A stretch of DNA of 64,000 bases from Novosphingobium umbonatum (lineage in GTDB: Bacteria; Pseudomonadota; Alphaproteobacteria; Sphingomonadales; Sphingomonadaceae): positions 38,519-102,518 of the forward strand of contig NZ_SACO01000013.1 of assembly GCF_004005905.1 (NCBI RefSeq). The letters run 5' to 3'. How positions within the stretch are numbered: position 1 is the stretch's first letter; every line of letters begins with the position of its first letter. The notes beneath the pieces are model-generated. The model ran no database searches and was not told the DNA's origin. It saw only the letters and a list, made by a program, of their open reading frames with translations. The translations under genes were made by a program, and so were the position numbers. Below, piece by piece: positions 44,781-54,094 of the stretch.

Positions 44781-44950
44781 TTTGTTCTCCATGCTCCACA
44801 GGGATCGCCCAATTCAACCGGAACGCGCCCCATCTCAACGCTCAAATCACACGCTGAAAACGCAAAGGCCAATAACGGCAAAAAGCCCGACCGATGCACA
44901 CAGCAAGGTGACATCTGCCGGACCGACCCGTTTTCAAGGTGTGGAGGTGG

Positions 44951-44979
44951 CGCGTAAACCGATTCTTGACGGTTGTCAA
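44951..44979 (-). promoter_or_regulatory. Candidate promoter for rpsM-rpsK-rpoA-rplQ
   Basis: On the minus strand TTGACA (44979-44974) is followed after 17 bases by TACGCG. A small inverted repeat TTGAC-N4-GTCAA (44966-44979) overlaps the -35. It lies in the longest gap of the spc/alpha region, about 170 bases before the rpsM start. Confidence 0.45.
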
Positions 44980-45052
44980 CGCCACCAACTAACGAAAATA
45001 ACCAAAACTCAAACAGGCATGAAAGTAGCTGCCAGCAGCCCCTCTGCACCGC

Positions 45053-45700
45053 TTAGCCAGCGATGATCTTCTCGATCGCAGCCGTCACGTGATCCATCTC
45101 TGCCATGCCATTCACGCGCGCGACAATTCCCTGCCTTTCATAGAAAGGCAGAATGGGCGCGGTCTTCGCACGATATTCCACCATACGCGTACGCACCGTC
45201 TCTTCATTATCGTCAGGACGACGACGAAACTCGGTGCCACCGCATTTGTCGCAAACGCCCACAGCCTTGGGCTGCTCAAACGTATCGTGGTAACCCTTGC
45301 CACAAGACGCACAAGTGAACCGACCCGTGATCCGCTCGACCAACGCATCTTCATCCACTGCCAGCTCGATCACATGCTCAAGCTTGCGACCACGCTCGGC
45401 CAGAATGGCGGTCAAAGCCTCGGCCTGAGCCTCCGTGCGGGGATAACCATCAAAGATGGCGCCCGCCTCGGGACCCATGGCATCCAGCTCTTCCCCGATC
45501 AGCGCCGACACGATGGCGTCAGATACCAATTCGCCGCGATCCATCACCGCTTTGGCCTGAATACCAACCGGCGTCCCCGCTTTTACAGCGGCACGCAGCA
45601 TATCACCGGTAGAAAGCTGACGGAACCCATGACGCTCCACCAAACGTTGCGCCTGGGTACCCTTACCCGCACCCGGCGGACCTAGCAGAATGATATTCAC
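45053..45700 (-). CDS. adk: Adenylate kinase
   Basis: This 215-residue protein starts at a GTG (45700) with a GGAAGGG site. The P-loop GPPGAGKGT is at about 7-15. It is the long form, with a LID domain bearing four cysteines in two pairs (CASCGKG and CDKCGG) that likely bind zinc. It interconverts ATP, ADP and AMP. It sits between secY and rpsM, as in most bacteria. Confidence 0.97.
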   Translation of the reverse strand: MNIILLGPPGAGKGTQAQRLVERHGFRQLSTGDMLRAAVKAGTPVGIQAKAVMDRGELVSDAIVSALIGEELDAMGPEAGAIFDGYPRTEAQAEALTAILAERGRKLEHVIELAVDEDALVERITGRFTCASCGKGYHDTFEQPKAVGVCDKCGGTEFRRRPDDNEETVRTRMVEYRAKTAPILPFYERQGIVARVNGMAEMDHVTAAIEKIIAG

Positions 45701-45746
45701 GGGTTCCCTTCCCCCTCTTTTTATCAAAACACCGCGCGCCTTCCTC

Positions 45747-47117
45747 TCAGCGCATACGACCTTTCAGCTTCGCCTTCTTCTTCATCAGATCGCCATATTG
45801 GTGCGCCAACATGTGCGACTGAATCTGGGTGATAGTATCAACGGTGACGTTCACCACGATCAGAAGGCTAGTCCCGCCGGCAACCACCAGCTTCAGGCCG
45901 GTTTGCTCCATAAAGAATTCGGGCACAACACAGACTATAGTAATATATGCAGCGCCGATCACGGTGATGCGGGTCAGCACATAATCCAGATAGGTCGCGG
46001 TATTCTTGCCAGGACGGATGCCGGGAACGAAGCCACCGTTGCGCTTGAGGTTGTCGGCCGTTTCTTCCGGATTGAACACCACTGCCGTGTAGAAGAAGCA
46101 GAAGAACACAATGCCCAAGGCATAGAGAGCCATATACAAAGGCTTACCATGGCCCAGATATTGGTTCAGCGTCACAATGACCTTGCCCAGAACGGAATCA
46201 GGCGAAACCGATTTGCCCGCAAATTGCGTGATCGTCAGAGGCAGCAGCAACAGCGAGCTGGCGAAAATGGGTGGAATCACGCCGGCAGTGTTGATCTTCA
46301 AGGGCAGGTGGCTGCTATCCGCGTGCATCATACCGTTCTGGGTCGCGCGCTTGGGATACTGGATCAGCACACGGCGCGAAGCACGCTCCATGAAGGCGAT
46401 AAACAGGATCATCCCGACAACCAGCGCGACCATGGCAAAAATCGTCAAGCCATTGACCGAGCCGGAACGGCCACCTTCAAACAGCTGGACAAAGAACTGC
46501 GGCATTTGCGCCACGATACCCGCCATGATGATCAAAGACGTACCATTACCGATACCGCGACTGGTGATCTGCTCACCCAACCACAGCAAAAACATCGTCC
46601 CGCCAATCAGCGAGATCACGGCGCAAACGCGGAACAAGGGCCCCGGAATAACCACAGCCTGCAAGCCCGACGATGTGCCGTAAGCTTCCAAGCCGCTGGC
46701 AATCGCCCAACCCTGAATGGCGGTCAGCAAAACCGCGCCATAACGCGTCCACTGGTTCAGCTTCTTGCGACCGCTCTCGCCTTCCTTTTTCAAAGAAGCC
46801 AGCGCGGGATGAAGCGAAGCGGCCAACTGCACCACAATCGACGCAGTGATGTAGGGCATGACGCCGAGCGCGATGAGGCTCATGCGCTCAAGGCTGCCGC
46901 CCGAAAAAGTGTTGAAAATGTCCAGAATGCCGCCCTGAGTCTTGGCATACAACTGCTCAAGCACCAGCGGGTTAACGCCGGGGAGCGGAACGAAGCTCAG
47001 GAAACGGAAAACGATCAGCGCGCCAACCGTGAACCAGATACGGCTCTTCAGATCGGTCGCCTTGGAAAAGTTGGCGAGGCTGAGGGTGCTTGCGATATTA
47101 TCGGCGCGCGATGCCAT
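45747..47117 (-). CDS. secY: Protein translocase subunit SecY
   Basis: This 456-residue protein from the ATG at 47117 has ten membrane helices and typical stretches (RIWFTVGALIVFRFLSFVPL, GVMPYITASIVVQLAASLHP, GIRPGKNTATYLDYVLTRIT). It forms the channel of the Sec translocon with SecE and SecG. A TTG 12 bases upstream is also open but less likely. The gap from rplO contains three successive hairpins. Confidence 0.98.
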   Translation of the reverse strand: MASRADNIASTLSLANFSKATDLKSRIWFTVGALIVFRFLSFVPLPGVNPLVLEQLYAKTQGGILDIFNTFSGGSLERMSLIALGVMPYITASIVVQLAASLHPALASLKKEGESGRKKLNQWTRYGAVLLTAIQGWAIASGLEAYGTSSGLQAVVIPGPLFRVCAVISLIGGTMFLLWLGEQITSRGIGNGTSLIIMAGIVAQMPQFFVQLFEGGRSGSVNGLTIFAMVALVVGMILFIAFMERASRRVLIQYPKRATQNGMMHADSSHLPLKINTAGVIPPIFASSLLLLPLTITQFAGKSVSPDSVLGKVIVTLNQYLGHGKPLYMALYALGIVFFCFFYTAVVFNPEETADNLKRNGGFVPGIRPGKNTATYLDYVLTRITVIGAAYITIVCVVPEFFMEQTGLKLVVAGGTSLLIVVNVTVDTITQIQSHMLAHQYGDLMKKKAKLKGRMR

Positions 47118-47141
47118 GGGACTGCTCAAATCCTGCCCTGT

Positions 47142-47223
47142 GCCGCTAGGAAGCGGCGAAGCTACACAAAAGGTAGCTTAGGAATAATGTGCGCGGGCAA
47201 GGATACAACCCCTGCCCGCGCAC
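47142..47223. other. Three successive hairpins in the rplO-secY gap
   Basis: Three inverted repeats follow each other: GCCGCT/AGCGGC (47142-47157), AAGCTAC/GTAGCTT (47159-47179) and GTGCGCGGGCA/TGCCCGCGCAC (47189-47223, 11 perfect bases). None has a clear T run on the minus strand, so RNA processing or protection is as likely as termination. Confidence 0.6.
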
Positions 47224-47234
47224 TTTAACGGTAC

Positions 47235-47714
47235 TTATTCAGCGTCAGCCTTGGCAGCAGGCACTTCCACCGAACCACCAGCAGCTTCCACAGCAGCCTT
47301 GGCACCGGCCGAAACACCAGCAACCTTGAAGTTGGCCTTCACGGTGAACTGCCCCTTGGCGAGCAGACGCACGCCATCCTTGCCACCACGAGCAAGACCA
47401 GCGGCCTTCAGCGCGTTGTGGTCGATGACGGCATTGGCGTCGAGCTTGCCATTTTCGATCGACTTCTGGACAGCGCCCAGATTGACGATTGCATAGTCCT
47501 TACCGAAGGGATTGTTGAAGCCACGCTTCGGCAGACGCATATGCAGCGGCATCTGACCGCCTTCAAAGCCGTTGATCGACACGCCCGAACGCGCCTTGGC
47601 ACCCTTCTGGCCACGGCCAGCGGTCTTGCCCTTGCCCGAGCCGATACCACGGCCAACGCGCATACGACCCTTGCGGGCGCCATAATTGTCGAAAAGTTCG
47701 TTCAGCTTAACCAT
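47235..47714 (-). CDS. rplO: 50S ribosomal protein L15
   Basis: This 159-residue protein starts [20 protein letters not shown] and has the Gly/Lys-rich region [20 protein letters not shown] and [20 protein letters not shown], typical of L15. It binds 23S rRNA late in 50S assembly. A promoter-like element at 47760-47788 and a terminator at 47820 lie upstream, so it may begin a separate transcript with secY. Confidence 0.97.
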   Translation of the reverse strand: MVKLNELFDNYGARKGRMRVGRGIGSGKGKTAGRGQKGAKARSGVSINGFEGGQMPLHMRLPKRGFNNPFGKDYAIVNLGAVQKSIENGKLDANAVIDHNALKAAGLARGGKDGVRLLAKGQFTVKANFKVAGVSAGAKAAVEAAGGSVEVPAAKADAE

Positions 47715-47759
47715 AGTTTGCACTCGCTTTCGCTTTGTTCGCGCTAAAAGGAAGGGGCG

Positions 47760-47788
47760 CCCTTAGGCCAGAAGCCGGCCAATGTCAC
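47760..47788 (-). promoter_or_regulatory. Candidate promoter upstream of rplO
   Basis: On the minus strand GTGACA and TAAGGG are spaced by 17 bases. The -10-like TAAGGG followed by GCG is shared with the rpsJ and rpsL candidates. It lies just downstream of the terminator after rpmD and about 45 bases before the rplO start. Confidence 0.5.
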
Positions 47789-47819
47789 CCCTTTTTGATG
47801 GTGGAAACATAATCCACCA

Positions 47820-47853
47820 AAGGAAAAGGGCAGACCTAGCAATAGGCCTGCCC
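47820..47853 (-). terminator. Terminator-like hairpin after rpmD
   Basis: On the minus strand GGGCAG-G-CCT, a 6-base loop, AGG-T-CTGCCC and then TTTTCCTTT. It lies about 30 bases after the rpmD stop codon, inside the spc operon. Confidence 0.65.
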
Positions 47854-47881
47854 AAATCCATATACCTCAATGGCTAGGTGA

Positions 47882-48058
47882 TCAGTCGATCACGGCAACC
47901 ATGTGGGGCAGCTTGGCGATGGCGCCGCGGTTTTCGGGAGTGTCTTGCACTTCCACAACGCGGTGCATCTTACCCAGGCCAAGACCGATCAGGATCTTCT
48001 TCTGGGCAGCAGGGCGACGAATCGGCGAACCGATCTGCTTGATCTTGATGGTAGCCAT
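47882..48058 (-). CDS. rpmD: 50S ribosomal protein L30
   Basis: This 58-residue protein reads [20 protein letters not shown], then [20 protein letters not shown] and a PHMVAVID end. It is the usual short L30 of bacteria. It starts 5 bases after the rpsE stop and is followed by a 167-base gap with a terminator-like hairpin and a candidate promoter before rplO. Confidence 0.96.
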   Translation of the reverse strand: MATIKIKQIGSPIRRPAAQKKILIGLGLGKMHRVVEVQDTPENRGAIAKLPHMVAVID

Positions 48059-48063
48059 CGCGC

Positions 48064-48765
48064 TTACTCCGTAATCGCGGCGGCAGCGGCTTCAAGCTGC
48101 GCCTCAGTGTGGTGATGACCATCACGGTTCAGCAGGTCGGTGACCTTCTTGCCGCGACGCTGCGCCACCGACTTCGGGCTCGACTGGTTGGTCAGAGCGT
48201 CGAAAGTGGCGCGGATCATGTTGTAGGGGTTCGAAGTGCCGACCGACTTGGTCACCACGTCATGAACGCCCAGGCTTTCGAACACGGCGCGCATCGGACC
48301 ACCGGCGATGATGCCGGTACCAGCAGGAGCCGTACGCACGCTGACGTTGCCAGCGCCGAAGTGGCCCTTGCCGTCATGATGCAGGGTACGACCGTCCTTC
48401 AGAGGAACGCGAACCATCTTCTTCTTGGCAGCAGCGGTTGCCTTGGTGATGGCTTCAGGCACTTCGCGAGCCTTGCCATGACCAAAGCCGACGCGGCCCT
48501 TGCCATCGCCGACGACGACCAGAGCAGCAAAGCCGAAGCGCTTACCGCCCTTAACCGTCTTGGAAACGCGGTTGATGTGAACGAGCTTTTCGATCAGCTC
48601 TTCACCCTGTTCCTCTTCGGGTTTGCCACGACGATCATCGCGACGGCCGCGACCACGGCCTTCGCCATCACGGCCACGACCACGTCCACGACGACCTTCA
48701 CGCTCGTTGCCCTCGGGGGCAGCTTCGAAGCCAGCGGGGGCTTCCAGGTTGGTTTCGTCAGCCAT
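48064..48765 (-). CDS. rpsE: 30S ribosomal protein S5 with RG-rich N-terminal extension
   Basis: This 233-residue S5 (E. coli 167) has a normal core from about residue 55 ([40 protein letters not shown]). An unusual first 55 residues include an Arg/Gly tract at 22-47 with acidic residues on both sides. S5 lies at the mRNA entry channel and helps decoding fidelity. The extension would be flexible and could bind RNA. Confidence 0.97.
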   Translation of the reverse strand: MADETNLEAPAGFEAAPEGNEREGRRGRGRGRDGEGRGRGRRDDRRGKPEEEQGEELIEKLVHINRVSKTVKGGKRFGFAALVVVGDGKGRVGFGHGKAREVPEAITKATAAAKKKMVRVPLKDGRTLHHDGKGHFGAGNVSVRTAPAGTGIIAGGPMRAVFESLGVHDVVTKSVGTSNPYNMIRATFDALTNQSSPKSVAQRRGKKVTDLLNRDGHHHTEAQLEAAAAAITE

Positions 48766-48767
48766 TG

Positions 48768-49118
48768 TCAGAACTCCAGCCCGCCCTCACGGGCGGCATC
48801 GGCCAGCGCCTTGACGCGACCATGGAACAGAAAACCGCCGCGATCGAACACGACAGTGGTGACGCCAGCAGCCTTGGCGGCTTCGGCCAGTTCCTTGCCA
48901 ACCACAGCAGCGGCATCGACGTTGGCGCCGATATCCTTGCTGCCCTTCTTCAGCGACGAGGCCGAAGCAAGGGTACGACCAGCAGCATCGTCGATGATCT
49001 GGGCATAGATGTGGCGACCCGAACGATGGACCGACAGGCGGGGACGACCGCCAGCGCGAGCCTTCAGCGCGGTACGAACGCGCCGACGACGGCGCTCGAA
49101 CAGAGACAGCTTGGCCAT
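48768..49118 (-). CDS. rplR: 50S ribosomal protein L18
   Basis: This 116-residue protein has the L18 pattern [20 protein letters not shown] and C-terminal [20 protein letters not shown]. It binds 5S rRNA with L5. Its ATG overlaps the rplF stop codon by one base. Confidence 0.98.
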   Translation of the reverse strand: MAKLSLFERRRRRVRTALKARAGGRPRLSVHRSGRHIYAQIIDDAAGRTLASASSLKKGSKDIGANVDAAAVVGKELAEAAKAAGVTTVVFDRGGFLFHGRVKALADAAREGGLEF

Positions 49119-49651
49119 TACTTCTTCTTCCCTTCCTTGCGGAAGATGAACTCGCCAGCGTACTTGATACCCTTGCCCTTATAGGGTTCGGGCTTACGCC
49201 AACGACGGATCTCGGCCGCAACCTGACCCACCTTCTGCTTGTCAACACCGGAAATCAGGACCGTGGTGTTATCCGGGGTCTTGATTTCAATGCCTTCGGG
49301 AACGTCGAAGTTGACGTCGTGGCTGTAACCCAGCTGCAGCTTCAGGATCTTGCCCTGAGCGGTGGCGCGGTAACCCACACCAGTGATCTGCAGGGTCTTG
49401 GTGTAACCTTCAGTCACACCCGTCACCAGGTTCGAAACCAGCGTACGCTGCATGCCCCAGAAGGCGCGAGCGCGGCGGGTGTCGTTAGCCGGCTTCACCG
49501 AGATCAGACCGTCGGTCAGATCATAGGTGATGTCATCAACGAGGCTCAGCGTGAGCGTGCCCTTCGGGCCCTTCACGGTCAGCACGCCATCGGCGATATT
49601 CGCCGAGACGCCTGCCGGAATGGCAACAGGCTTCTTGCCAATGCGGCTCAT
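49118..49651 (-). CDS. rplF: 50S ribosomal protein L6
   Basis: This 177-residue protein opens [20 protein letters not shown] and ends with the L6 signature [11 protein letters not shown]. It lies near the factor-binding site on the 50S subunit. One-base overlaps link it to rpsH and rplR. Confidence 0.98.
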   Translation of the reverse strand: MSRIGKKPVAIPAGVSANIADGVLTVKGPKGTLTLSLVDDITYDLTDGLISVKPANDTRRARAFWGMQRTLVSNLVTGVTEGYTKTLQITGVGYRATAQGKILKLQLGYSHDVNFDVPEGIEIKTPDNTTVLISGVDKQKVGQVAAEIRRWRKPEPYKGKGIKYAGEFIFRKEGKKK

Positions 49652-50046
49652 TAGAACACCTCCGCCAGCACTTCGCCACCGACGTTGGCAGTGCGAGCTT
49701 CCGCATCGGAAAGCACGCCGCGCGGCGTCGAGACGATGGTGATGCCAAGACCGTTGCGCACAACGGGGAGCTCCTTGCTACCCGAATAGACGCGACGACC
49801 AGGCTTGGAGACGCGAGCAAGATGCTTGATCGCCGGCTCGCCTTCAAAATACTTCAGCTCGATGCGCAGCTGGGGGTGAGCCCCGGTTGCGTCTTCGCTG
49901 AAGCCACGGATGTAACCTTCACGCTGCAGCACTTCGAGCACGCGAGCGCGCAGCTTCGAAGAAGGCGAAAGGACGGTGTCCTTCTTCGCCTGCTGGCCGT
50001 TACGGATACGGGTGAGCATATCACCCAGAGGATCGGTCAATGCCAT
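49651..50046 (-). CDS. rpsH: 30S ribosomal protein S8
   Basis: This 131-residue protein begins [20 protein letters not shown] and ends with the S8 motif [21 protein letters not shown]8 binds the central domain of 16S rRNA and, in E. coli, represses the spc operon by binding the rplE region. Whether that control exists here is not visible. Confidence 0.98.
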   Translation of the reverse strand: MALTDPLGDMLTRIRNGQQAKKDTVLSPSSKLRARVLEVLQREGYIRGFSEDATGAHPQLRIELKYFEGEPAIKHLARVSKPGRRVYSGSKELPVVRNGLGITIVSTPRGVLSDAEARTANVGGEVLAEVF

Positions 50047-50058
50047 CGCTTCGGGTCC

Positions 50059-50364
50059 TTACCAGCTCGACTTGGTGACGCCGGGGATCATGCCCTTATT
50101 GGCAAGATCACGCAGCTCAACACGGCACAGGCCGAACTTGCGATAGTAGCCGCGCGGGCGGCCGGTCGTTGCACAGCGGTTGCGCACGCGGGTGGGATTA
50201 CCGTTACGGGGAATCTCGGCCAGCTTCAGACGTGCAATCAGACGCTCGGTTTCATCAACCGATTCATCATCAGCGATCGCCTTCAACGCAGCATACTTTG
50301 CAGCATACTTCTTGACGAGGGCCTTACGGCGCTCGTTCTTGTTGATCGAACTCAGTTTCGCCAT
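50059..50364 (-). CDS. rpsN: 30S ribosomal protein S14
   Basis: This 101-residue long-form S14 lacks the paired CxxC zinc motifs; [20 protein letters not shown] is present with isolated cysteines only. It helps form the 30S head. It lies between rplE and rpsH with short gaps (32 and 12 bases). Confidence 0.98.
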   Translation of the reverse strand: MAKLSSINKNERRKALVKKYAAKYAALKAIADDESVDETERLIARLKLAEIPRNGNPTRVRNRCATTGRPRGYYRKFGLCRVELRDLANKGMIPGVTKSSW

Positions 50365-50396
50365 GGACTTAAGCTCTCTTTCTCAATCTTGCTCGC

Positions 50397-50975
50397 TCAC
50401 GCCGCCTGCTTGGCTTCGGTGGTGGCAGTGAACGGGAAACCGAAGAGACGCAGCAATTCGCGTGCTTCTTCATCGGTCTTGGCGGTGGTGGTGACGATGA
50501 TGTCCATACCACGCACCTTGTCGATCTGATCGTAGCTGATTTCCGGGAAGATGATCTGCTCCTTCAGACCCATGGCATAGTTGCCACGGCCGTCGAAGCT
50601 CTTCGGGTTCAGACCACGGAAGTCGCGAATGCGGGGCATTGCGATCGTGATCAGACGATCCAGGAATTCATACATACGTTCGCGACGCAGCGTGACCTTG
50701 CAACCGATCGCCATGCCTTCGCGCAGCTTGAACTGGGCAACGGACTTCTTGGCACGGGTCACAACCGGCTTCTGACCGGCGATCAGCTCCATTTCGGCGG
50801 CGGCAGTCTGGACCTTCTTACGGTCCTGCGTGCCTTCGCCAACGCCCATGTTGATCGTGATCTTCTCGATCTTGGGCAGTTCCATCGCGTTCTTGTAACC
50901 AAACTTTTCCGTCATCGCCTTCACGATTTCGGCGTCATACTTGGTCTTCAGACGCGGAACATACTTATCAGCCAT
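50397..50975 (-). CDS. rplE: 50S ribosomal protein L5
   Basis: This 192-residue protein has the L5 motifs [20 protein letters not shown] and [20 protein letters not shown], and a slightly extended C-terminus. It binds 5S rRNA and bridges to S13. It overlaps the rplX stop by eight bases. Confidence 0.98.
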   Translation of the reverse strand: MADKYVPRLKTKYDAEIVKAMTEKFGYKNAMELPKIEKITINMGVGEGTQDRKKVQTAAAEMELIAGQKPVVTRAKKSVAQFKLREGMAIGCKVTLRRERMYEFLDRLITIAMPRIRDFRGLNPKSFDGRGNYAMGLKEQIIFPEISYDQIDKVRGMDIIVTTTAKTDEEARELLRLFGFPFTATTEAKQAA

Positions 50976-51288
50976 CGATCGCCTCCCCGGACTTCACGGC
51001 CACGCGGACCTTCTTGCCGTCCTTGATCTCGAAACGAACGCGCGTAGCGGCGCCCGTCTTGGGATCGGCCAGACCGACCTTGCTGATAGCCATCGGCGCT
51101 TCACGGCGCTCGATACCACCCTGCGGGTTCGCCTGGGTCGGCTTGCGGTGACGGGCAGCGACGTTTACGCCGGCGACCACAACCTTGCCTTCCTTGGGAA
51201 GAACCGACAGCACCTCACCGGTGCGGCCCTTGTCCTTGCCCGAACGAACGACGACATTATCGCCCTTCTTGATCTTAGCAGCGGACAT
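50968..51288 (-). CDS. rplX: 50S ribosomal protein L24
   Basis: This 106-residue protein starts [20 protein letters not shown] with a KOW motif. L24 is an early 50S assembly initiator. Its start overlaps the rplN stop codon by one base. Confidence 0.98.
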   Translation of the reverse strand: MSAAKIKKGDNVVVRSGKDKGRTGEVLSVLPKEGKVVVAGVNVAARHRKPTQANPQGGIERREAPMAISKVGLADPKTGAATRVRFEIKDGKKVRVAVKSGEAIDG

Positions 51289-51656
51289 TAGAGGACCTCC
51301 GGAGCCAGCGAGATGATCTTCATGTAGCCCTTGGCGCGCAGTTCGCGAACCACGGGACCAAAGATACGCGTACCGATGGGTTCGGCGTTCTTGTTGATCA
51401 GCACAGCAGCGTTGCCGTCAAAGCGGATGACCGAACCGTCTGCACGACGGACATCCTTACGGGTACGCACGATCACCGCACGGTGAACGTCGCCCTTTTT
51501 GACCTTTGCACGCGGCTGAGCTTCCTTGATCGACACCACGATGATGTCGCCCACGCCGGCAGTCCGGCGCTTAGAGCCGCCCAGCACCTTGATGCACTGG
51601 ACGCGCTTGGCGCCGCTGTTGTCAGCGACGTCAAGCTGAGATTGCATCTGGATCAT
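51288..51656 (-). CDS. rplN: 50S ribosomal protein L14
   Basis: This 122-residue protein begins [20 protein letters not shown], the L14 signature, and ends [10 protein letters not shown]. It forms part of the subunit interface. A 141-base gap with a terminator separates it from rpsQ, so it may begin a distinct transcript. Confidence 0.98.
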   Translation of the reverse strand: MIQMQSQLDVADNSGAKRVQCIKVLGGSKRRTAGVGDIIVVSIKEAQPRAKVKKGDVHRAVIVRTRKDVRRADGSVIRFDGNAAVLINKNAEPIGTRIFGPVVRELRAKGYMKIISLAPEVL

Positions 51657-51703
51657 TGATCCGGTTCCTTACGTTAGGCTTGCCGAAACCAGTCCGGCAG
51701 TTC

Positions 51704-51735
51704 CAAAAATACGGAGCCTGATCACTCAGACTCCG
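51704..51735 (-). terminator. Terminator in the rpsQ-rplN gap
   Basis: On the minus strand CGGAG-T-CTGA, a GTGA loop, TCAG-G-CTCCG and TATTTTT form an intrinsic terminator between the S10 and spc parts of the superoperon. Confidence 0.75.
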
Positions 51736-51748
51736 CACAATGCGGTGC

Positions 51749-51779
51749 GGCGCCCTAACTCGATTCGAGTTAGAGCGCC
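51749..51779. other. Long palindrome in the rpsQ-rplN gap
   Basis: GGCGC-C-CTAACTC and GAGTTAG-A-GCGCC are near-perfect arms around a GATTC centre. It lies immediately after the rpsQ stop codon and before the terminator at 51704-51735. It may be an RNA-processing or protein-binding hairpin. Confidence 0.6.
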
Positions 51780-51797
51780 AGCATTATTTTAGCAGTC

Positions 51798-52067
51798 TCA
51801 AACGTCCGCTTCGACAGCGACGCCCTTGCCTGCCTGAACCCGCTCGATCACCTTCCAGCTCTTCAGCTTCGAGATGGGGGCGGTTTCTTCAATGCGGACA
51901 ACCTCACCGGGCTTGTACGCATTGTTTTCGTCATGAGCGTGGTACTTCTTCGAACGACGGATGATCTTCCCATAAAGGGGGTGCTTCACCTTACGTTCGA
52001 CCTTCACGACCACGGTCTTGTCGGTCTTGTCGGAAACCACAGTCCCGATCAGAATACGCTTGGGCAT
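51798..52067 (-). CDS. rpsQ: 30S ribosomal protein S17
   Basis: This 89-residue protein starts [20 protein letters not shown] at 52067, after a perfect AAGGAGG site in the 10-base gap from rpmC. It binds 16S rRNA helix 11. It is the last gene before the terminator-containing gap. Confidence 0.97.
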   Translation of the reverse strand: MPKRILIGTVVSDKTDKTVVVKVERKVKHPLYGKIIRRSKKYHAHDENNAYKPGEVVRIEETAPISKLKSWKVIERVQAGKGVAVEADV

Positions 52068-52077
52068 GGTTTCCTCC

Positions 52078-52281
52078 TTACGCCTTCGCGGCAACAGAAC
52101 GCTCGGTCTGGAGCGTTTTGATGCGAGCGATATCGCGGCGCACTTCCTTGATACGCGCAGGGCGTTCAAGCTGGTTCGTAGCCGCCTGGAAGCGGAGGTT
52201 GAAGGCCTCGCGCTTCAGTTCGGCCAGATCGGCAACCAGCTGGTCATCGCTCTTGGTACGCAGATCAGCGATCTTGCTCAT
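52078..52281 (-). CDS. rpmC: 50S ribosomal protein L29
   Basis: This 67-residue helical protein ([20 protein letters not shown], then [16 protein letters not shown]) lies at the exit of the peptide tunnel next to L23. It overlaps the rplP stop by one base. Confidence 0.98.
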   Translation of the reverse strand: MSKIADLRTKSDDQLVADLAELKREAFNLRFQAATNQLERPARIKEVRRDIARIKTLQTERSVAAKA

Positions 52282-52715
52282 TATTCACCCCCCAGATGCG
52301 AGGTATCGCCCAGACGGGCAACAACCTTGGTCTTCACGGGCAGCTTCATCGCAGCGCGCGAGAAAGCTTCGGCGGCCAGCGGACCGGGAACGCCGTCCAG
52401 TTCGAACAGGATGCGGCCCGGCTTAACGCGAGCAGCCCAATATTCGATCGAACCCTTGCCCTTACCCTGACGGACTTCGGCAGGCTTCTTCGAAACCGGA
52501 AGATCGGGGAACACGCGGATCCAGAGACGCCCCTGACGACGCAGGTGACGCTGAATGGCGCGACGAGCAGCTTCGATCTGACGCGCGGTAACGCGTTCGG
52601 GCTCAAGAGCCTTCAGACCGTAGGCACCGAAGTTGAGATCGGTGCCACCCTTGGAGTTGCCGTGCAGACGTCCCTTGAACGCCTTACGGAACTTGGTTTT
52701 TTTCGGTTGCAGCAT
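52281..52715 (-). CDS. rplP: 50S ribosomal protein L16
   Basis: This 144-residue protein starts [20 protein letters not shown] and contains [20 protein letters not shown]. It sits at the A-site tRNA elbow and is needed late in assembly. It follows rpsC by 18 bases. Confidence 0.98.
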   Translation of the reverse strand: MLQPKKTKFRKAFKGRLHGNSKGGTDLNFGAYGLKALEPERVTARQIEAARRAIQRHLRRQGRLWIRVFPDLPVSKKPAEVRQGKGKGSIEYWAARVKPGRILFELDGVPGPLAAEAFSRAAMKLPVKTKVVARLGDTSHLGGE

Positions 52716-52733
52716 GATTTTCCTACCTCAACC

Positions 52734-53429
52734 TCAACGTGCGGGACGCACGCCGGAGGTCTGAGCCTCCATCATGAGACGGTCCTGCGCCATCGGGTCG
52801 TGACCAAGGATTTCGCCCTTGAAGATCCAGACCTTGATACCGATGATGCCATAGGCGGTCAGTGCCGTGGCTTCAGCGTAATCGATGTTGGCGCGCAGGG
52901 TGTGCAGCGGAACGCGGCCTTCGCGGTACCATTCGATACGCGCGATTTCAGCGCCGCCCAGACGGCCCGAGCAGGTGATCTTGATGCCTTCGGCACCAAG
53001 ACGCAGAGCGGACTGCACCGAACGCTTCATCGCACGGCGGAAAGCCACACGACGGATCAGCTGGTCGGCGATGCCCTGAGCCACAAGCTTGGAGTCAACT
53101 TCCGGCTTGCGGATTTCGACAATGTTCAGCTTCACGTCGCTGCTGGTCATCTTGGCCAGTTGCAAACGCAGCTTTTCAATGTCGGCGCCCTTCTTGCCGA
53201 TGATCACGCCCGGACGGGCAGCGAAGATCGAGATGCGGCACACCTTGGCAGGACGCTCGATCACCACCTTCGAAATCGCAGCCTGGGGCAGCGACTTCAT
53301 GATGAACTTGCGCAGCTTCAGGTCTTCCTCAAGCAGCTTGCCGTAATTGCGACCTTCCGCATACCAGCGGCTGTCCCAAGTGCGGTTGATCTGCAGACGC
53401 AGACCGATCGGGTTGGACTTATGACCCAT
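52734..53429 (-). CDS. rpsC: 30S ribosomal protein S3
   Basis: This 231-residue protein opens [20 protein letters not shown], has a type II KH domain ([20 protein letters not shown]) and a C-terminal S3 domain. It lines the mRNA entry tunnel and has helicase activity together with S4 and S5. Confidence 0.98.
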   Translation of the reverse strand: MGHKSNPIGLRLQINRTWDSRWYAEGRNYGKLLEEDLKLRKFIMKSLPQAAISKVVIERPAKVCRISIFAARPGVIIGKKGADIEKLRLQLAKMTSSDVKLNIVEIRKPEVDSKLVAQGIADQLIRRVAFRRAMKRSVQSALRLGAEGIKITCSGRLGGAEIARIEWYREGRVPLHTLRANIDYAEATALTAYGIIGIKVWIFKGEILGHDPMAQDRLMMEAQTSGVRPAR

Positions 53430-53432
53430 GGA

Positions 53433-53810
53433 TCAAGCCTCCTGAACTTCGCGCACCACAATGCGCAGACGGCTGAAAGGCTTCAGAATGCGGGTCGACT
53501 TACCACGACCGCGCGTGTGAAAGCGCTTCATGGTGATCGACTTGCCGACCGAAGCTTCAACCACCACCAGCGAGTCAACGTCGAGGTTGTGGTTGTTTTC
53601 CGCGTTGGCGATGGCCGAAGCCAGCACCTTGCGAGCTTCAACAGCCATGGCCTTCTTCGAGAAGGTCAGGATGTTGAGAGCATCTTCAGCCTTCTGGTTG
53701 CGGATCAACGCAGCCACGAGGTTGAGCTTCTGTGCCGAGCCACGGATTTGCGTACCGACCGACAGAGCTTCGTTGTCGCCAACGCGACGGGGAGCCTTAG
53801 GCTTGCTCAT
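53433..53810 (-). CDS. rplV: 50S ribosomal protein L22
   Basis: This 125-residue protein contains KLNLVAALIRNQKAEDALNI and the tunnel-lining hairpin KRFHTRGRGKSTRILKPFSR. It lies three bases before rpsC and overlaps the rpsS stop by one base. Confidence 0.98.
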   Translation of the reverse strand: MSKPKAPRRVGDNEALSVGTQIRGSAQKLNLVAALIRNQKAEDALNILTFSKKAMAVEARKVLASAIANAENNHNLDVDSLVVVEASVGKSITMKRFHTRGRGKSTRILKPFSRLRIVVREVQEA

Positions 53811-54088
53811 TAGCGCTTGCCCTTCTTGTCAGCGGCGTGGCCGGGGAACGTGCGCGTGGGCGCAAATTCACCGAGCTTGTGGCCGACCATGTCTTCGTTA
53901 ACAGACACGGGGATGAACTTGTGCCCGTTGTAGACGTTGAACGTCAGACCAACGAACTGCGGCAGGATCGTCGAACGGCGCGACCAGGTCTTCACCGGGC
54001 CGGCACGAGTTCCAGCATCCTGCGCGGCTTCCGCCTTCTTGAGCAGGTGCAGGTCGACGAAAGGACCTTTCCATACGGAACGAGCCAT
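53810..54088 (-). CDS. rpsS: 30S ribosomal protein S19
   Basis: This 92-residue protein begins [20 protein letters not shown] and has the S19 signature [19 protein letters not shown]. It contacts S13 in the 30S head. It follows rplB by six bases. Confidence 0.98.
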   Translation of the reverse strand: MARSVWKGPFVDLHLLKKAEAAQDAGTRAGPVKTWSRRSTILPQFVGLTFNVYNGHKFIPVSVNEDMVGHKLGEFAPTRTFPGHAADKKGKR

Positions 54089-54094
54089 TGTCGA

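Noticed and set aside
44781..45052. Possible rpmJ or infA gene between adk and rpsM
   Set aside because: No frame encodes the L36 or IF1 signatures on either strand; the gap holds only a promoter candidate.
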